A stretch of 64,000 nucleotides of DNA from the NCBI RefSeq assembly GCF_964340395.1, contig NC_135552.1, forward strand, positions 23,895,681 through 23,959,680, read 5' to 3'. The translations under genes were made by a program, and so were the position numbers. The notes under the pieces were generated by a model. That model did no database searches, had not been told where the DNA came from, and worked only from the letters and a program-made list of their open reading frames with translations. This document shows, piece after piece, positions 26,801-40,230 of the stretch. How positions within the stretch are numbered: the stretch's first letter is position 1; each line of letters begins with the position of its first letter. Origin of the DNA: Glandiceps talaboti. Lineage: Eukaryota; Hemichordata; Enteropneusta; Spengelidae.

Positions 26801-29800
26801 AAGCCCTCAATGTATTAATATCAGATGTCACCTTGGATAACTAAACAGTCTGTTTTTCCTTTCCAAGGGGATTCCAAACACATTTGATAGTCCTGTTAGT
26901 GGTTGGAGAATGTAAAAGAAACCAAGAGCTGATTTTCTTTTAATCAATTTGTTGTTTGTCCAGACTGGTACTCTGTTATTATAGACATTGCTGATAGTTT
27001 GTAACCAACTGGTACACTTGATGAAAAGTCTGTGGAGGAAGGATATTTGTTGTGTTGAAATGCTGCGGCAGAATTAGGCATAGGCTTGCTTTTAAGTTTT
27101 ATGTTGTATTTTTGATAGATTGATACATCCTATTTGGTGTATCATACAACTGTATAGCCTAGAATCCCTGCCTACCACACCCACATAGTGTGGGTCTGAA
27201 TGGATCAGAGCACATTTTATACTTGCATTAGCTGGTACCACCCTACACTGTATATATATTACACACTTCAATGAATTATTTCACTTTGTCTGCATTGTTA
27301 TTGTAACACATCCACTGCATAATTGATCACCTGTACTTACTAGCCTAGATCTTAGTCAAGTCAAACGGATATTTTATCTACTACCCCTCATCACAAGGGA
27401 GAGGCAAGAGACAAGGTGCCCACATGACTTTACACGAGGGTACTATACTACCCACTGAGAGATTGAAGAACTACACATTTTGATAAACCATCTTCTTCTC
27501 TAAAGATTGTTACAGGATAATTTATTTATTGAAGAACAGGTGCTATAGGTTACCAGCTCTCTGGTGTAAACTTGAAATATGTGTCATAAAACTACCAGGG
27601 AGATTGGTGAAACTTTCAAATTAAATGTAAGAAAGACAAAACTGGCAAAGTCATGCTTTTAACAACACTGAGTGAATATTACAGAAATGTACATAGCAAG
27701 AAACACCATGCCCATAGCAACAGCACTAATGCCAGGGACTTTTATACTGATGGGTTGTCAAGTGAATGAGCATTAAAAAAAAGCAACATCATTGCAATGT
27801 AGTCTATTGTGCTACTATGCCATTGGCATTGGTACTATTTTCAATCTTTCACCTCTTAAACTTTTGCTTTTGTTTTTTTTCAAATATATAGATATGATAG
27901 ATTTATCAGAACTTTTCAAATAGCATTTGTAACTTGTGATAGATCCAAGACAGTGACTGTACCACACACTTAGAAAAATAAATGATAAAAATCAAGGGAA
28001 AGAAATTCAATCTCGGAGTAAAAAGTCAAACTTAAGATATTTCACCTGGAACTTTATTATCTCTGCACATATACTGGTGTCTGGATCAATCCACAAAACT
28101 TTCCTGGTGTTTCAAATTTCCATCTCAGTTTCCCCAAATCTTGAGATGATAATTGCATGCCATCTCACTTGGCACCCAAGGTATGTAGTCATTCCAAATA
28201 TTGGAGTAGATTTCACTGAAAATAATTTGACTTTGTAGGTGGTTGGTATAAAACCAATCTTGAACTGTGAAATGTAAAACAACATAGGACTGGCATAGGG
28301 ATTGGGGTCAGGACCCAATGTCAAAACATTTTCTTAATGGACATCTAGTGTACATAATATAGATGTGCTGTATCCTATATCATTCTTTCCTTTCAATTAT
28401 TGAATTCCAGAAGTGGATGTATCAGTGATGTCCCGCAGGAAAAGATAAAATATGAAGTGCTTTTATACTATACCGTACGGGTTATCAATGTGACGTCAAT
28501 ATCTTACCTTTTGAAGTTTTTGCCTTTGACAGCCACATTTCTTCTCATTTCCTCCCCATCCTACTCTAACCCACCCTCACATAATACCCCATTCCCTCAT
28601 ATTTTTATAGTCAAGATTACAAATATATACAATATTGGTAATTGCACAGTCAACATGCAAGTCCTGCATAAACATTGTATTCTGAAGAGGTTTTTTTCTG
28701 TCATGAATTATCAAGAACCATTCTAATTATGGTATCAGTTGTGTCAAAATTGACAGTAATTACAGACTTGCACAGTAAGAATTCAAGATAAACACAGAGT
28801 AAAATCTCAAGTGTTGTTTTAGCTATTGTAGAAGTCAACTTATCAAAACCAAAATGTCTCCAGTGGAGACAGAATTGACATGTCTTTTTATGGGGTGACA
28901 CTAGTACAAAGTTTGCAACATCTACACCGATCCTAACAACAAAATGTAAACGGAAATACATCCCAATATTAATACCTGAGGGATTTTGTAGGTATATAAT
29001 ATGTATCTGTACAGCAGATAAAAGTGACATCTCCTGAAACATGTACAGGAATTCTCATCGTAACTAAGTAACATGTGAAGTTTGCAGACTTAGGGTCAAC
29101 ATGAGTTAATACAGACACTTATATAATATTACACAGATTGGTTTTTTAAGGAATCCATACAAAAAGATTGGTTTTCTACTTTGAAATATATGAAATTACA
29201 GCAAAGTGGAGATATGAAAATGAAATATTATTCACCTCTTTTTATGAGTACATGTGGAAAACCAATTTCCAATGCATTTTTATGCAAATGGCAATAAAGT
29301 TATATTATTATATTATTATTATATATTTCATATTATTATTATATTATTCCCCAATTTACAACTGCTATGCGATATTTTCAGCTTTGACTGTCAGTGGTTC
29401 ATTATTGAGTTTTCCTCCACACAATCCATTTGAAGACTTGACAGTTATTTAGTTGTAAACTGTAATCAGAAATACAGTGATGACTTACAGTGAATGACAG
29501 TGACAGTCTAATAGTACTAACTAAATACATAGCTTAGGAAATCAATGCAACATTTCATGGACAGCTGGTTATACGGTTACATCAATTTTACACTACATAT
29601 ATGTCATGACTGGGAAAAAACTACACACATAATCTAAAGATGTGTGATAGATTAGATTTTTGTGATTGATGGTGACATTATCCTAATTTTCAATGGATAT
29701 AGAATGAAAGCTTATAACTGTTCATTGGTCCAAATATGAAATCTTTCTCTAATATGTTATATGATGTGCTCTGATATGGTACACTGTGCAAACCAGAGCA

Positions 29801-30520
29801 TTATATTTGTCTCCTGAGGCAACAAAAAAAGTCAACTGATGTTTGTACATGGTGTGCCGTTTCCACTGAGAAGAGTGTGATTTTAAACAGTGTAATGTTA
29901 GAGCATCATAATGATAAGAATTCAGATTATACACCCATACAATTTAATGTAAGATATACCATGTACCACTTCAAGATCAGTATAGCGTGTACACAGTGTG
30001 ACAATAAAAATAATGTGTTGATGATCTCATTCATAATAGAGACTGCAATGAATTGTATTGGAGTTTAGGAAGTAGGCAGACTGTGCCACTATAGGTATGT
30101 GCTAAGGGGTAATACCTATGACATGCTTACAGCACAGTGTTGGTAAGGGCAGTATGATTATATAATGTTAATGTTATTATTTTGTATAATACTTTCCCAT
30201 TACTAGTATTACCCTTGGCATGCATGGATCTGTACCGATGCAACACCCCCTTTATATTTGGTCAACTCCCTTGGTAGCATAAATTTTTAAATTTTATTTT
30301 TGTAAAGTGACTAGGATTAAACTATTCACATTTCAGATTTCAGTCTCTATCCTACCAGGTCCCCAATTATACAGCTGCTTTGACTGGGGCGTAATCGTGG
30401 TTCAATTCAGCCACTCTAACCATTCACCCATCATGACTCCACAATCTTACTATTGTGTATTTTTTTCACCTGTTTTATTTATATATGGTTGTTTTTTTTG
30501 TATATTGCAGACAAGATTCC

Positions 30521-30555
30521 ATGTAAAGAACAGTGAGCCCAAGATGTTAGGATGA
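30521..30555 (+). promoter_or_regulatory. Two tiny upstream ORFs before the LYPD6-like start
   Basis: If the exon begins at 30511, after the acceptor tatattgcag, the leader contains ATG TAA at 30521-30526. This is a start codon followed directly by a stop. A second ATG at 30544 reads ATG TTA GGA TGA, ending at 30555. Its stop overlaps the main start at 30552 in the arrangement ATGA. Both are visible in the sequence; any effect on translation is inference. Confidence 0.5.
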
Positions 30556-33500
30556 GAACCCAGTGGAAGGACATCTTAACTCAGACAGTGTTATTAACTT
30601 GTCTACTTTGTCTCAGTTCTTGTACTATAACAATAAGTGATCCAACCATCTTGACTGGACTTATACCTTCATATGATGAGGATTGTAAGTTGATATACTT
30701 ATTTGATAGTCTCAGTTTCCCAGACTCTCGTTCGTTGAGGGCTAAACCCACCTAGCCAGAGTCTGGGCTATTTACGTTGCCAACTATTGTAAGGAGCAAC
30801 ATGGCCGCTGTCAAGAGCTGTGACAGTTGCTTTTAGGAACTCTGCTTATACTTGATAGAAATCATCATATAAACATTTTGAAAATTGTCTTTGTCAGGAG
30901 ATACATCAAAATACTCTTAGCAACAGTTGCTACCATGTGATTTTACTACAGAGGTCATGTTATGGGTTAGCCTCTCTGAGCAGCCATTTTGTACCAATCA
31001 CTGATGTTGTAATGACTCTCCACCCCAGCAGGAAGTCTGGGTAACTGACACTAACACCAAAGCTAGACTACAAGATACATTGTAACACTCCATCCTCACA
31101 TCAGTCTGTAAGTTCAGACTGATGCAGTGATACAACACATTATACATTACTTCCTTAGCAAATCACAATAGTGATGCTTTCAAATAAACTCAGCATGAAA
31201 AAAAATTAATCAGAAAAAGTTATATTGAGTCTGACAAAATATTCAAAGAAATATTAATATAATCATTTTGACAATAATTCCAAACTCGGAGCGTAAATAA
31301 TTTACCTAATATATTTCAGCGTAATTACTCAACTGTTATTGTGTACCAAGCAAGGAAATAATGTTTGTCATTGCATTGATTCTAATTCAGTTTCTCTGTG
31401 AAATTCGTTCATTCATTCCAGTTTCAAACAGCTCTCTTCTTACTAACTGCAAATTGAGCAAAGTACTGAATTATAGGAAGTTGTCTTTCATATGTTGGTG
31501 TACATATACATTGTTTAAAACAATTTGTAATGTGGAAAACTTATTTGTTGAGTAGAACATAATGATATCTTTGCTAAATGAGTAAGGCAACATGTGTATG
31601 GCACGGAAAGGCAAACTAGAGTCAGGATTAATGTTTTTTCTTGTGTTGTAATCCTTCAAATACTACAATACAGCTGTCCTAAGAGGGGGGTGACTTATAC
31701 TATACTCTTAAGAAATGGTTTCTCAGTAAATCATCAGACTTATCTTCTCGATTTCAAGCGCCACTGGAAACATTCACTGAAGAACATTGAACAATGTCAA
31801 GTCTCTTGCTAGCTTATTACTTGTACAGGAAGGGCATAGTTTAGTGATTCACTGATAAGAACAGTTGATCCAGTAGTATACCAGCCACCCTTGTTTAATG
31901 TAGCCAGTACTACTTCAAACTGTCTACAGCAGTCAAGCCCTGGGGCTGAAATACTAAACATTTTGTAGTCCTATTTCCATTAGAGGATGAACAGTTTGAA
32001 GGTTTGTGGTATGATTGTGGCATTTGACACCAGACTGTGTGGCCTGGGGAGATGACCAGTAATTGTTTGGCTTCATCCACAAGACCTTGTCAGTCCCATT
32101 AACTTTTCACAAAATCAGTGATGTGTTTATTCTACAATATTCTGTGATAGCATAACCTGAATCTGTTGTTGCTGTTGGCATCTGTAGAGTAATGCATGGT
32201 GGCATCACAGTCCATGCATCTTTAAAATGTTTCATTCATTGGCATGCTATCCTCCAGTAGTTTGACAAATATTACTATGGCAACCATACCGATGGCTAAC
32301 TAAAGACAGATCCTTCCATATTTTATTTACTGCATTTCACTCCTTATCATGGGTTTTCTTATCTTAAAAGTGTGATGACTACCTTCTCTTGAGAAAATTT
32401 GAAATCTCCTTGATCAAATTTAACAAGATAGTGTTGAAAATGATATTCAGCTGTGTCACTTTAATAATACAAGTGCTGTTGAGAAGTGCACAGAAAACAT
32501 TGTTTTACCACATTTAATCTCTATGGTCACAATGGGTCTGTAGTTAGTAGCCTAGAGACTAGCCAATGGGTTTGAATCTAAAGATCTCTTTACCCCATGT
32601 TAAGAGAGATCTTGAGATTTGAAGACACCACAGCCCCTAGACTAGTACTAGTAGTTAGTGACTTGAAAATCATGATTGTAAACAAGATACAGTGACAGGA
32701 AAAATATGTGATACTATAACTTTGTTTTGTTTATTTTCCCCACAGCGGTACCATTTCCTAATGCACTGAAATGTTATGTTTGTAGAGGTCCAAACAATAC
32801 AAGCTGTATGGCTGATGTCGTCAATGCATTCTGTCCACAGGGTAAGTAACATTTCCAGTGACTTGTGGAGAACTGTATCCAGATGATACAAATCAGGTTT
32901 ATGCTAGGGAGTCTTATCTCCCTAGCTTGAATACAAATGTGTGAAAAGGCAGTCTGCTGTTCTACAGTCTTGCCTATTTCATTGGAAAGATATGTGTTGA
33001 AAGTTGGGTTCATTATTTATGGAATGATGTGGAAGATATTTGTTATTTAGAAAATCTTATTATTCTCCCATTGTACATGTTAAATTATGAGGATAAGGTA
33101 TTAAAATTCGTTTTAAAATTTCTGAATTATCATATATTTCTCATGACCCTGGGATTGTCTACATATAAGTTATGAAGAACAGACACCTAAATAAACTGTT
33201 TGATATAGCTACACCCATCAGGCAGTGTGTGTAGATGTACAGAATACAAAATTATATCAATGTTGTTTTACAGTCTTTGGAATAAATTGACATTAGAGCT
33301 ATGACCCTGTCCATGATCCATTGGTATTGCAGTAGGCTATTGGCACATTAGTACGCCCTCTGTGGCCAAAATTAAAATTACTATTGTTTTTATTGAGAAT
33401 GTTATTTTGTTTCTTTTCCCACAGGTACAAAATACTGTCGTACAGAGCATCATTTTAATGCAAGTGATAAAGAAAGCACTCAAGTCCTGAAAACATGTGC

Positions 33501-34352
33501 GCAGGACATAGATTGTAGTGAAATACAGATTGGTTGCTTTGCAACAACAGACAGAAATATAAAGGTAAGCTTTTATTCCAACAAATTTCAATTTTCAAGA
33601 AATAAAAAAAAAAAAGTTTTAAAGACACAACTAACTAAAATATCTTTGATAGCAGTATGTGCCATATACAGTATCTGACTGATGAAGAATGTTTTATTTC
33701 TTAGTCGTAGTTGGAATATTTGTGGTGCAGGGAGTATAGAGATTATAACATTTGTACTATCAGTATTTGCACTGACGGGTGATACCAAAAACATTGCATA
33801 CATGTATGCAAATTATATGCAAATGAAAGTGTGATCTTTCCCTGTAGAGTGAAAATCATGTGATCGCACGTTATACTTTTACAGAAATCTACTGTTTTGA
33901 ATTAAGAAATGTAATAATATTTAAACAGAACTGCACGTACGCTGTGTGATTGCTAGTGTTGGTACTCAGAGCTTGCGATGTTTTCTGCTAATATGACCAC
34001 AGAAAACCCTGCAAGCACTCATGCAAACCTTCCAAATACACTACACTTGCTCTCACACGCGATGGGATTCTTTCTTAGTATATGTTGTATTATGCCAGGG
34101 GCTGTAATTTGTAATACTTGTATGTTGTGTGTGGTGGTAACAACTTGATGTTATTTCCTTTCTATCTTCCAGAAATGTAGCACATGTTGTGATTGGACAT
34201 GGTGTAATGAAGACATCCCTACCAATGCATCAACTGCCATATTTGCCACTCAGCCCACCTTAATAGATAACAGTTCATCAAATTTTTTAGTTTCATCAAC
34301 AAAACTTTTATTTTTTATGCTTTGTACAGGTTTTATAATGATGAGGAGATAG
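30552..34352 (+). CDS. LYPD6-like Ly6/uPAR (three-finger) protein, four coding exons, complete
   Basis: Coding exons: 30552-30684, 32746-32841, 33425-33564 and 34173-34352. All junctions are GT/AG (donors gtaagt, gtaagt, gtaagc; phases 1, 1, 0), and joining them gives 182 residues. The N-terminus MRTQWKDILTQTVLLTCLLC reads as a signal peptide. A single LU domain follows, from about residue 53 to 136. It starts LKCYVC and ends CSTCCDWTWCNE, with twelve cysteines in the order and spacing I know for vertebrate LYPD6/LYPD6B, including the tail (IPTNASTAIFATQP resembles LPRNETDATFATTSP). The C-terminus has Asn/Ser-rich residues, then a hydrophobic stretch (LLFFMLCTGF) and MMRR. This suggests a GPI signal, although the terminal Arg-Arg could instead mean one membrane span. 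Vertebrate LYPD6 is a cell-surface modulator of Wnt/LRP6 and nicotinic receptors; whether this protein does the same is inference. The acceptor before the start-codon exon ends at 30510; upstream non-coding exons were not found. Confidence 0.88.
30719..30767. repeat. Short hairpin at the start of LYPD6-like intron
   Basis: cccagactct (30719-30728) and agagtctggg (30758-30767) are exact complements. A second inner pair, gcta/tagc, is also present. It begins 35 bp after the exon donor. Confidence 0.45.
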
Positions 34353-35024
34353 TTGTAGGTTAAGTCTGTTAGATTGTAGGTGCAGTAATGTAAATTTATT
34401 TAATATATAAATATATATATGAAGAGGCTAACTATTTTGGGGGGGTTTTGAACACTATGTGTCAAGACAGCACTGCTGCCATTTCTTTTGCCCTTGAAGA
34501 AAAGAGATCATGTCATGATAACGACTGTTCATGAATCAGCCAATCAGCTTTACTGTAATAGAGTTATCTCTTATAAATACAAACCTTGTTGCTGATTGGA
34601 CCTTTGACCTGATCTTTCTTGCTAATGGAAGAAACTGATGTTATGGATATTCACAGAAGAAAATATCATCTTTTCCGCAGTAGATAAATCAGTTTTCTCT
34701 GTGTCTAGTCTTTGCTGCATGTACAGAAATGATTTTGTGTACAGTGACCATTGTTGTCATAGCAATAACCGATGACCTTTCAACTCTAGCCTTGCTACAA
34801 TGTGTGTGTTGCCGGTCCATTGTCATATGTTAAAGAGTACCAGCGTAATGTTTTCATGTATTTAAAGGATATTCTCAAATGCCATGTAGTAGGCCCATCA
34901 CCCCAGGGGTAGTAGGTAGGGCAGCTAGTAACTAGTAATGTCAATTTCTTGCATACAGTTTGAAATGATGAACAAATTGTGAATTATCGCATGTTGTCTG
35001 TGATATCTAAGCAGTGCATATAGT

Positions 35025-35129
35025 AGTCTGTAAGGTATGCCATGAAAGGGCACCCTCACACATCGGTCAACCCCTCCTGGAGAGAGGAGGCCAATGAGGG
35101 CGGAACGACACGATGTATCTTACAGTTTA
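35025..35129 (-). mobile_element. Hairpin MITE, family 1, copy C
   Basis: Starts agtctgtaaggtatgcc and ends gtatcttacagttta, with internal ccctcacacatcgg / ccaatgagggcgg complementarity. No clear target duplication remains, so it is probably older. It lies in the probable 3' UTR of the LYPD6-like gene. Confidence 0.7.
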
Positions 35130-36248
35130 TAAGTGTGATTATAACAATCCAAATGTGTGTATAATTAATGTTCCTCTCTCTCTTAAATTCCAACCTGTAT
35201 GCATAGGAAACTTAACTTCAACACTTGACCAAATGTCCTATCTATCCTATGAAGGTTATCAAACCCTTGTCAAATTGTCATGGAAACTGACTTTTTTTTG
35301 CCAGCTTTCTACCCATATATATGAGTGGTATTCAAAGAAATGGCAAAATGCTGTTGATTTACAAGTTTTGAATACTATGTATTTGGTAAAAGTTGTGTGG
35401 ACCCCTTCATTACTGCTAACCATGGATGAAGATGATAAACTGAAATGTGAATGTTAGTGTTAATGGTACATCAATGTACAGATACAAGCAAAGTGCTTGT
35501 TTTATAAGTATTCCCTTTATAATGTAATGTATTTAAAACATTGAGATGTTAGCGGCATATCTTGTCAATTTTCAAATATTGTATATAGTTCCAAATGGTT
35601 TGTCAGTACTTAACAGTGTTTTAGTAATTCAGCAGTTGTTGCTATGGCTACAGTGTAGGCATATTGCCATCTTAGCTGTGGCTAAAATAGGCTTATTGCA
35701 GTGAAAGATACAGCTAGCCTAATACTATGTAAATATTGTCTAGCTTAAAGTATATTAGCTTTTTTCTTTTGCTTAACTTATGTTGACGCTTATTTCACTG
35801 CTTCTCGACTTGCTTCAGGCAGTATAGAGGGCAGGAAATGTAATGATTTTATTTGTAGACAGAAGTACATCCCGAAGTTCCTGCCGAGTCACAGTAAAAA
35901 CAAAACAAAATATACACTGGATGAATGCATGTCTTTCAGTTGACATAGCATAACTTATGATATCACATGTGTATGACTGTAATAACAGTATGTGATTTAT
36001 AGATTTACTAATAAATTAGGTGGCTGTAGAACTTGCCAGCAAACAACAATGACACTCTAACAATGCATGTTGTGATTGCATCATTCTATGGGCCCTTGTC
36101 ATAGACAAAGTCTATGGTTTCAATACTTGTGTTCTGTCAATAACTCTTTCTGAAAACTGGAAACTGACAAGAGATGAATAGGCCCTGAATCAATTTGTCA
36201 CCAATGTTCAGTGGGAATGCACAAAATGTCAAATGTTGAACATATTCG

Positions 36249-36271
36249 GAGGGGGGGGGGGGGGGGGGGGG
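36249..36271 (+). repeat. G homopolymer, more than 20 bases
   Basis: A run of about 20 G, likely to form a G-quadruplex and prone to sequencing error. Shorter C or G runs occur at 4040, 4389 and 37864. Confidence 0.85.
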
Positions 36272-37194
36272 TGAAAAAATTTCAGGAAAGGTATGACATA
36301 AAATTCCTAAACACTTACAGTAAACATTAAGACATAGTAAAAGGAAACTTGTCTCAGCTGTGCGTATTACTACTTTTTGCCGTAAGAGAGTACATAAAGC
36401 AGATATCTGACTGACTGGATTGATACGTAATCAAAGTCAAAACAAACAGAATGATAAATAGAAGCACAAGTCCTACCAGTTTGGTTTCATGAATTTCTAA
36501 CTTCAATTTAGCGTTCACTTCATTAATATCATTAACTTAAAATACAACCTGTCACCCAACTTGATAATTACAAATGTTTTTTTGTAGTCTATCGAACTAG
36601 ACAATAAATCAAAGGTTGTTAATACACTTGAAGATTTCAATAACTCCTTCAGTCCTCTGAAGTGAACGATATTTGGATCGTGGTGCCCTAAAACCGTAGA
36701 CATCAGAGAAGACATAAACAAAGAATTTAAAAGAACTAACTTTTTTTTCTCATGTCTATGCAAAAACTAGCCATAAGAAGAACTCTATAGGGGTCTTGCT
36801 TGCTATTTTTCATTTCTCTGATGATTAATTTACACAGCAGTGCTGGGTGTATTCCACCCTGTGAATTACTATGAAAATATAGTGTTTTTTTCACAGATTT
36901 GATACATGTAGTATAGCGCCCTCTATCGTTTGAAATGTGACAACTAAACAGTGACATGAAGTGTGATTTACCAGCAGTACATGTCTCTATATGTCTGTTG
37001 TTATTACTAAGTCAGTTTATTTGTATTTGTGTTTGATTATTTTTATGTAAATATCAGAATTTTTTTTTTTGGAACGAAATGATAGAATTCTCCTGATTGA
37101 CAGAAATGTAATTTATAATGTCTACCTAGTTGTTGTAGTCCAGTTCTGTCAGTTGTGACAAGTTAAAAGTGGACATATTTGAATATTGCAATGA

Positions 37195-37200
37195 AATAAA
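37195..37200 (+). terminator. Candidate polyadenylation signal, LYPD6-like gene
   Basis: AATAAA with a downstream GT-rich tract (gtgtcttgtgtgttttatg near 37265). It lies 2.8 kb past the stop codon, and no other plus-strand gene is nearer. Confidence 0.5.
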
Positions 37201-37863
37201 TGTCTTTTCTAACAAACTGAAGAAGCTCTGGTATAGAATGTGTTTCTTTGTGCAGGTGAATGTTTGTGTCTTGTGTGTTTTATGTTTGCTGTAGGGTGGG
37301 ATTAAAGTATATCCCAGTATTGTTTCTGATAACCAAATATGTTAATATATGTTGAGATAAGACACTCCTAATGCAATTTTAATATCAAACTCCCATGGTA
37401 AAGATGGTGAAAAAGATAAATGGTAACATCCAGGTGTTGATTCTGATGCTTTCCATACAAAATCAATCTCATTAATATCTGATATAGTGAATATGACTAA
37501 ATTTCTTTATTTTGATACTTCAATAAAAAAGTAACTCTACATTTATTGCAGCTGAACAGACAAACACTCAGTCACAATGGAAATTGACTGTGTAGTGTTA
37601 AATGCCCCAAGCAAAATTACAAGGCACCTTTGCAAGTGTGCCATATACTTTTCTCCAAGAGATTGAAATTGACAATGACAGTGTTATGTTTTATATTGCG
37701 GACTATTATATTAGAAATGGCATGGTACACAAAATTATAAGACTTTTGTCTCTCCTAGTTTTTTATATTCATAATTATTTGTGATCTAGAGAAGGTATTT
37801 TTATCACCTAAATTAGCACCAGAAAGCAGACTTTTGGTCCTTGAATTTCAAAAAACCCCATGT

Positions 37864-37894
<31 letters not shown>

Positions 37895-40175
37895 AGGTCT
37901 CGCTGCTGCCTCGTACGTACCTATTAGTATTACTGCCAGTGTATTACTGGCTACTTCTGAAATTAGCTACATCTCTTATATTGGTTTCACATATACTTAC
38001 ACATCAATTGCCAAACTATACAACCTATGATGATCTAATATTGGTGATTGTCCTAAATACAGGGATTGCGTAATGTTACTTGGATTGACGATTTATACCA
38101 ATGATGGATACAAACTCTCCAACTCTACAAATAAACATATTATTCACCATACACACTATGCATACTCACTTGCCTTTTTTTTCTCTATATACTGATGGCA
38201 TAATTAGTAATGGCAATTTTTTTAATCCATCCATACAAGCAAGATGGAACATAAATAGTAACATCATTTATATTTGTAACATTGTATTCTATATACCAAC
38301 CTATACAAGCAAAATTACAAGTCCCTATGGTCCTAAATTGATCTTGTAGATGACACTGTGTATAAACAGAAAATTGGTGGGCCGATAAAATATTCAATGT
38401 TGACAGAATTACAAGATGTTACACAAGCCCTTCCCATGGGTTTTTTGGTTTTTTGGTCAATTTACTTTGTCTGTCCCTATGGTGTAATGTACTCACATAT
38501 TGAAATGTTTCCCATGCAGTTTATATCTGGGAATAGGCACTTTCTGTTATTGTGTTTTTTGGTTTTTGTATCTCTATAGTGTAAATAACACCCTAAAGTT
38601 TATAACACTTGCACTCATGATAATTTCAGTTTCACAATCATCAAATATATTCCAGGTAAATTTGACACAAAGATGAATGAAAATGTAAAAGAACAACTTT
38701 ATTTGCAAATCCTCGTTAAAATACTTTTCTATATTACTTTATTAATTAATGGTCACAACAGTCAACAAACCATTTGACTAAATATTCCCCTTGGTTAACT
38801 TATTCCCCTTTGTACACTGTTCTACATATTCTATGTTCTTATATATACAATATTAATTATCTCAATGATGGGAAACTGGTTACATTCTTCATGTTGGTGT
38901 CCTGGTAGCCTAGAGACTTGTCATTTGGTTTTGAATCTAGTAATTATATTAATCACTGCCTGGAGTGATCCATTATTTTACACCCACAAATCTAGTTAGA
39001 CCTCAGGTTGGGTAGACCTAGTAACAGTTGTCAATATTAGTTCATCAGACACTTACATTCTGACTGGATCCATCTTCAAGTCTGAATGAAAGTCACATGT
39101 AAACATAATAATGTCATCAGTTTATATTAAAATGCCAATTGGATTTTAAATATAGCTCTTGGTGGTAATTCAAAATTCAGCCCAGAAAGTGCTAAAAAAC
39201 ATATCATCCTAGCATTGAATATAATTGTTAGGTTCAAAATACAGTGACAAGTATTTAGGTTTGTGTCCAGGGCACACACATAGCGCCATTCTCGGAAGCT
39301 AAAGTTTGTATTTCTGCTGGAACAACAAAATATATATATCTTGGCGTTGCGTTTTGGACAGTGCTGTAAAAGAGGCTGTTGTTTATGACGATGACATAGC
39401 CCAAGTCATTCCTTTGATGTACATAGATCAGACTATGGCACAGCTGTTGTGGTGTGTCTTTACTCTCTGATGTAGCAGCTGAAGAGCGCCACCAACGAGT
39501 GAACCAGTAGATGTACTATCTCAAACTCCTCTGTATCAAATTTAAAACACTTGAAACTAGATCATCCCAGTTGGCATTTAAAACATAACTCTTCAAAAAA
39601 AAATATTCCAATTGACACTAATTCCATAGAAATGTCTTTGTTTAAATTGGCTGATAAACATACAATGGGTTGGGGTATGAAGTAATCACAATTATATGCT
39701 AATTGGGATGACAAAGAGGAAAACAGCTGACCAGCAGTATTATATGTCTATATTTGGCGTACTTTGACATAGGGCTTATAGATACAATTTGCATTATATA
39801 TCAACATGTATGAAATTACTGTCCTCTAGTCAGCCATGACTATAAACTTCACTAATTTTGGAAATGGCAGTAAGTTGGTAAAATCTACATCAAGATGTTC
39901 CACCTTCAAATATTATTACTAAAAAATATGGGAATCTATGCAACATGTACTAAAATTTACACTCTGTGAATAAATACTTAAACTTATGGTAGAATGCACC
40001 TTGAGGTAAAATTTCTCTGAAAATCAAATTTTTTCAATAGATATTCTCTCCAAACTTTGCCATCGGAAAGCTTGTTCTTGTCCTTTTGAAATAATACAAG
40101 AAATTTGGGGTTCCCCATCTTGTTTTCATGGAAATCATCAATCTGTTACTTTCCCTGGAGTTAACACAGTATTTG

Positions 40176-40230
40176 ATGGCCATATTGGATTTGGTGGCTA
40201 TATTGGATTTGGTGGCCATATTGGATTCTA
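40176..40230 (+). repeat. 18-bp tandem repeat, three units
   Basis: tggccatattggatttgg occurs three times with one change. Confidence 0.7.

Larger units (their letters stand above)
21016..30510. other. No gene recognised; upstream of the LYPD6-like start exon
   Basis: Only simple and tandem repeats listed elsewhere were seen. It may hold untranslated first exons and intron 1 of the LYPD6-like gene, because the start-codon exon has an acceptor site at 30510 and so must have an upstream partner. Confidence 0.5.
34353..37215 (+). other. Probable 3' UTR of the LYPD6-like gene
   Basis: No coding exon is visible here. A canonical AATAAA at 37195-37200 is followed by strongly GT-rich sequence (37228-37290), which is a convincing cleavage site. 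Earlier AATAAA motifs near 36010 and 36600 are possible alternatives. The stretch includes one hairpin MITE (35025-35129) and a G homopolymer (36249-36270). The UTR assignment is inference, because the region could also be intergenic. Confidence 0.45.

Noticed and set aside
28701-29042. 113-codon minus-strand open frame
   Set aside because: No domain, no splice or promoter context; composition fits random AT-rich DNA.
35113-35457. 114-codon open frame after the LYPD6-like gene
   Set aside because: It starts inside MITE copy C and runs into AT-rich sequence; it looks like a chance frame in a 3' UTR.
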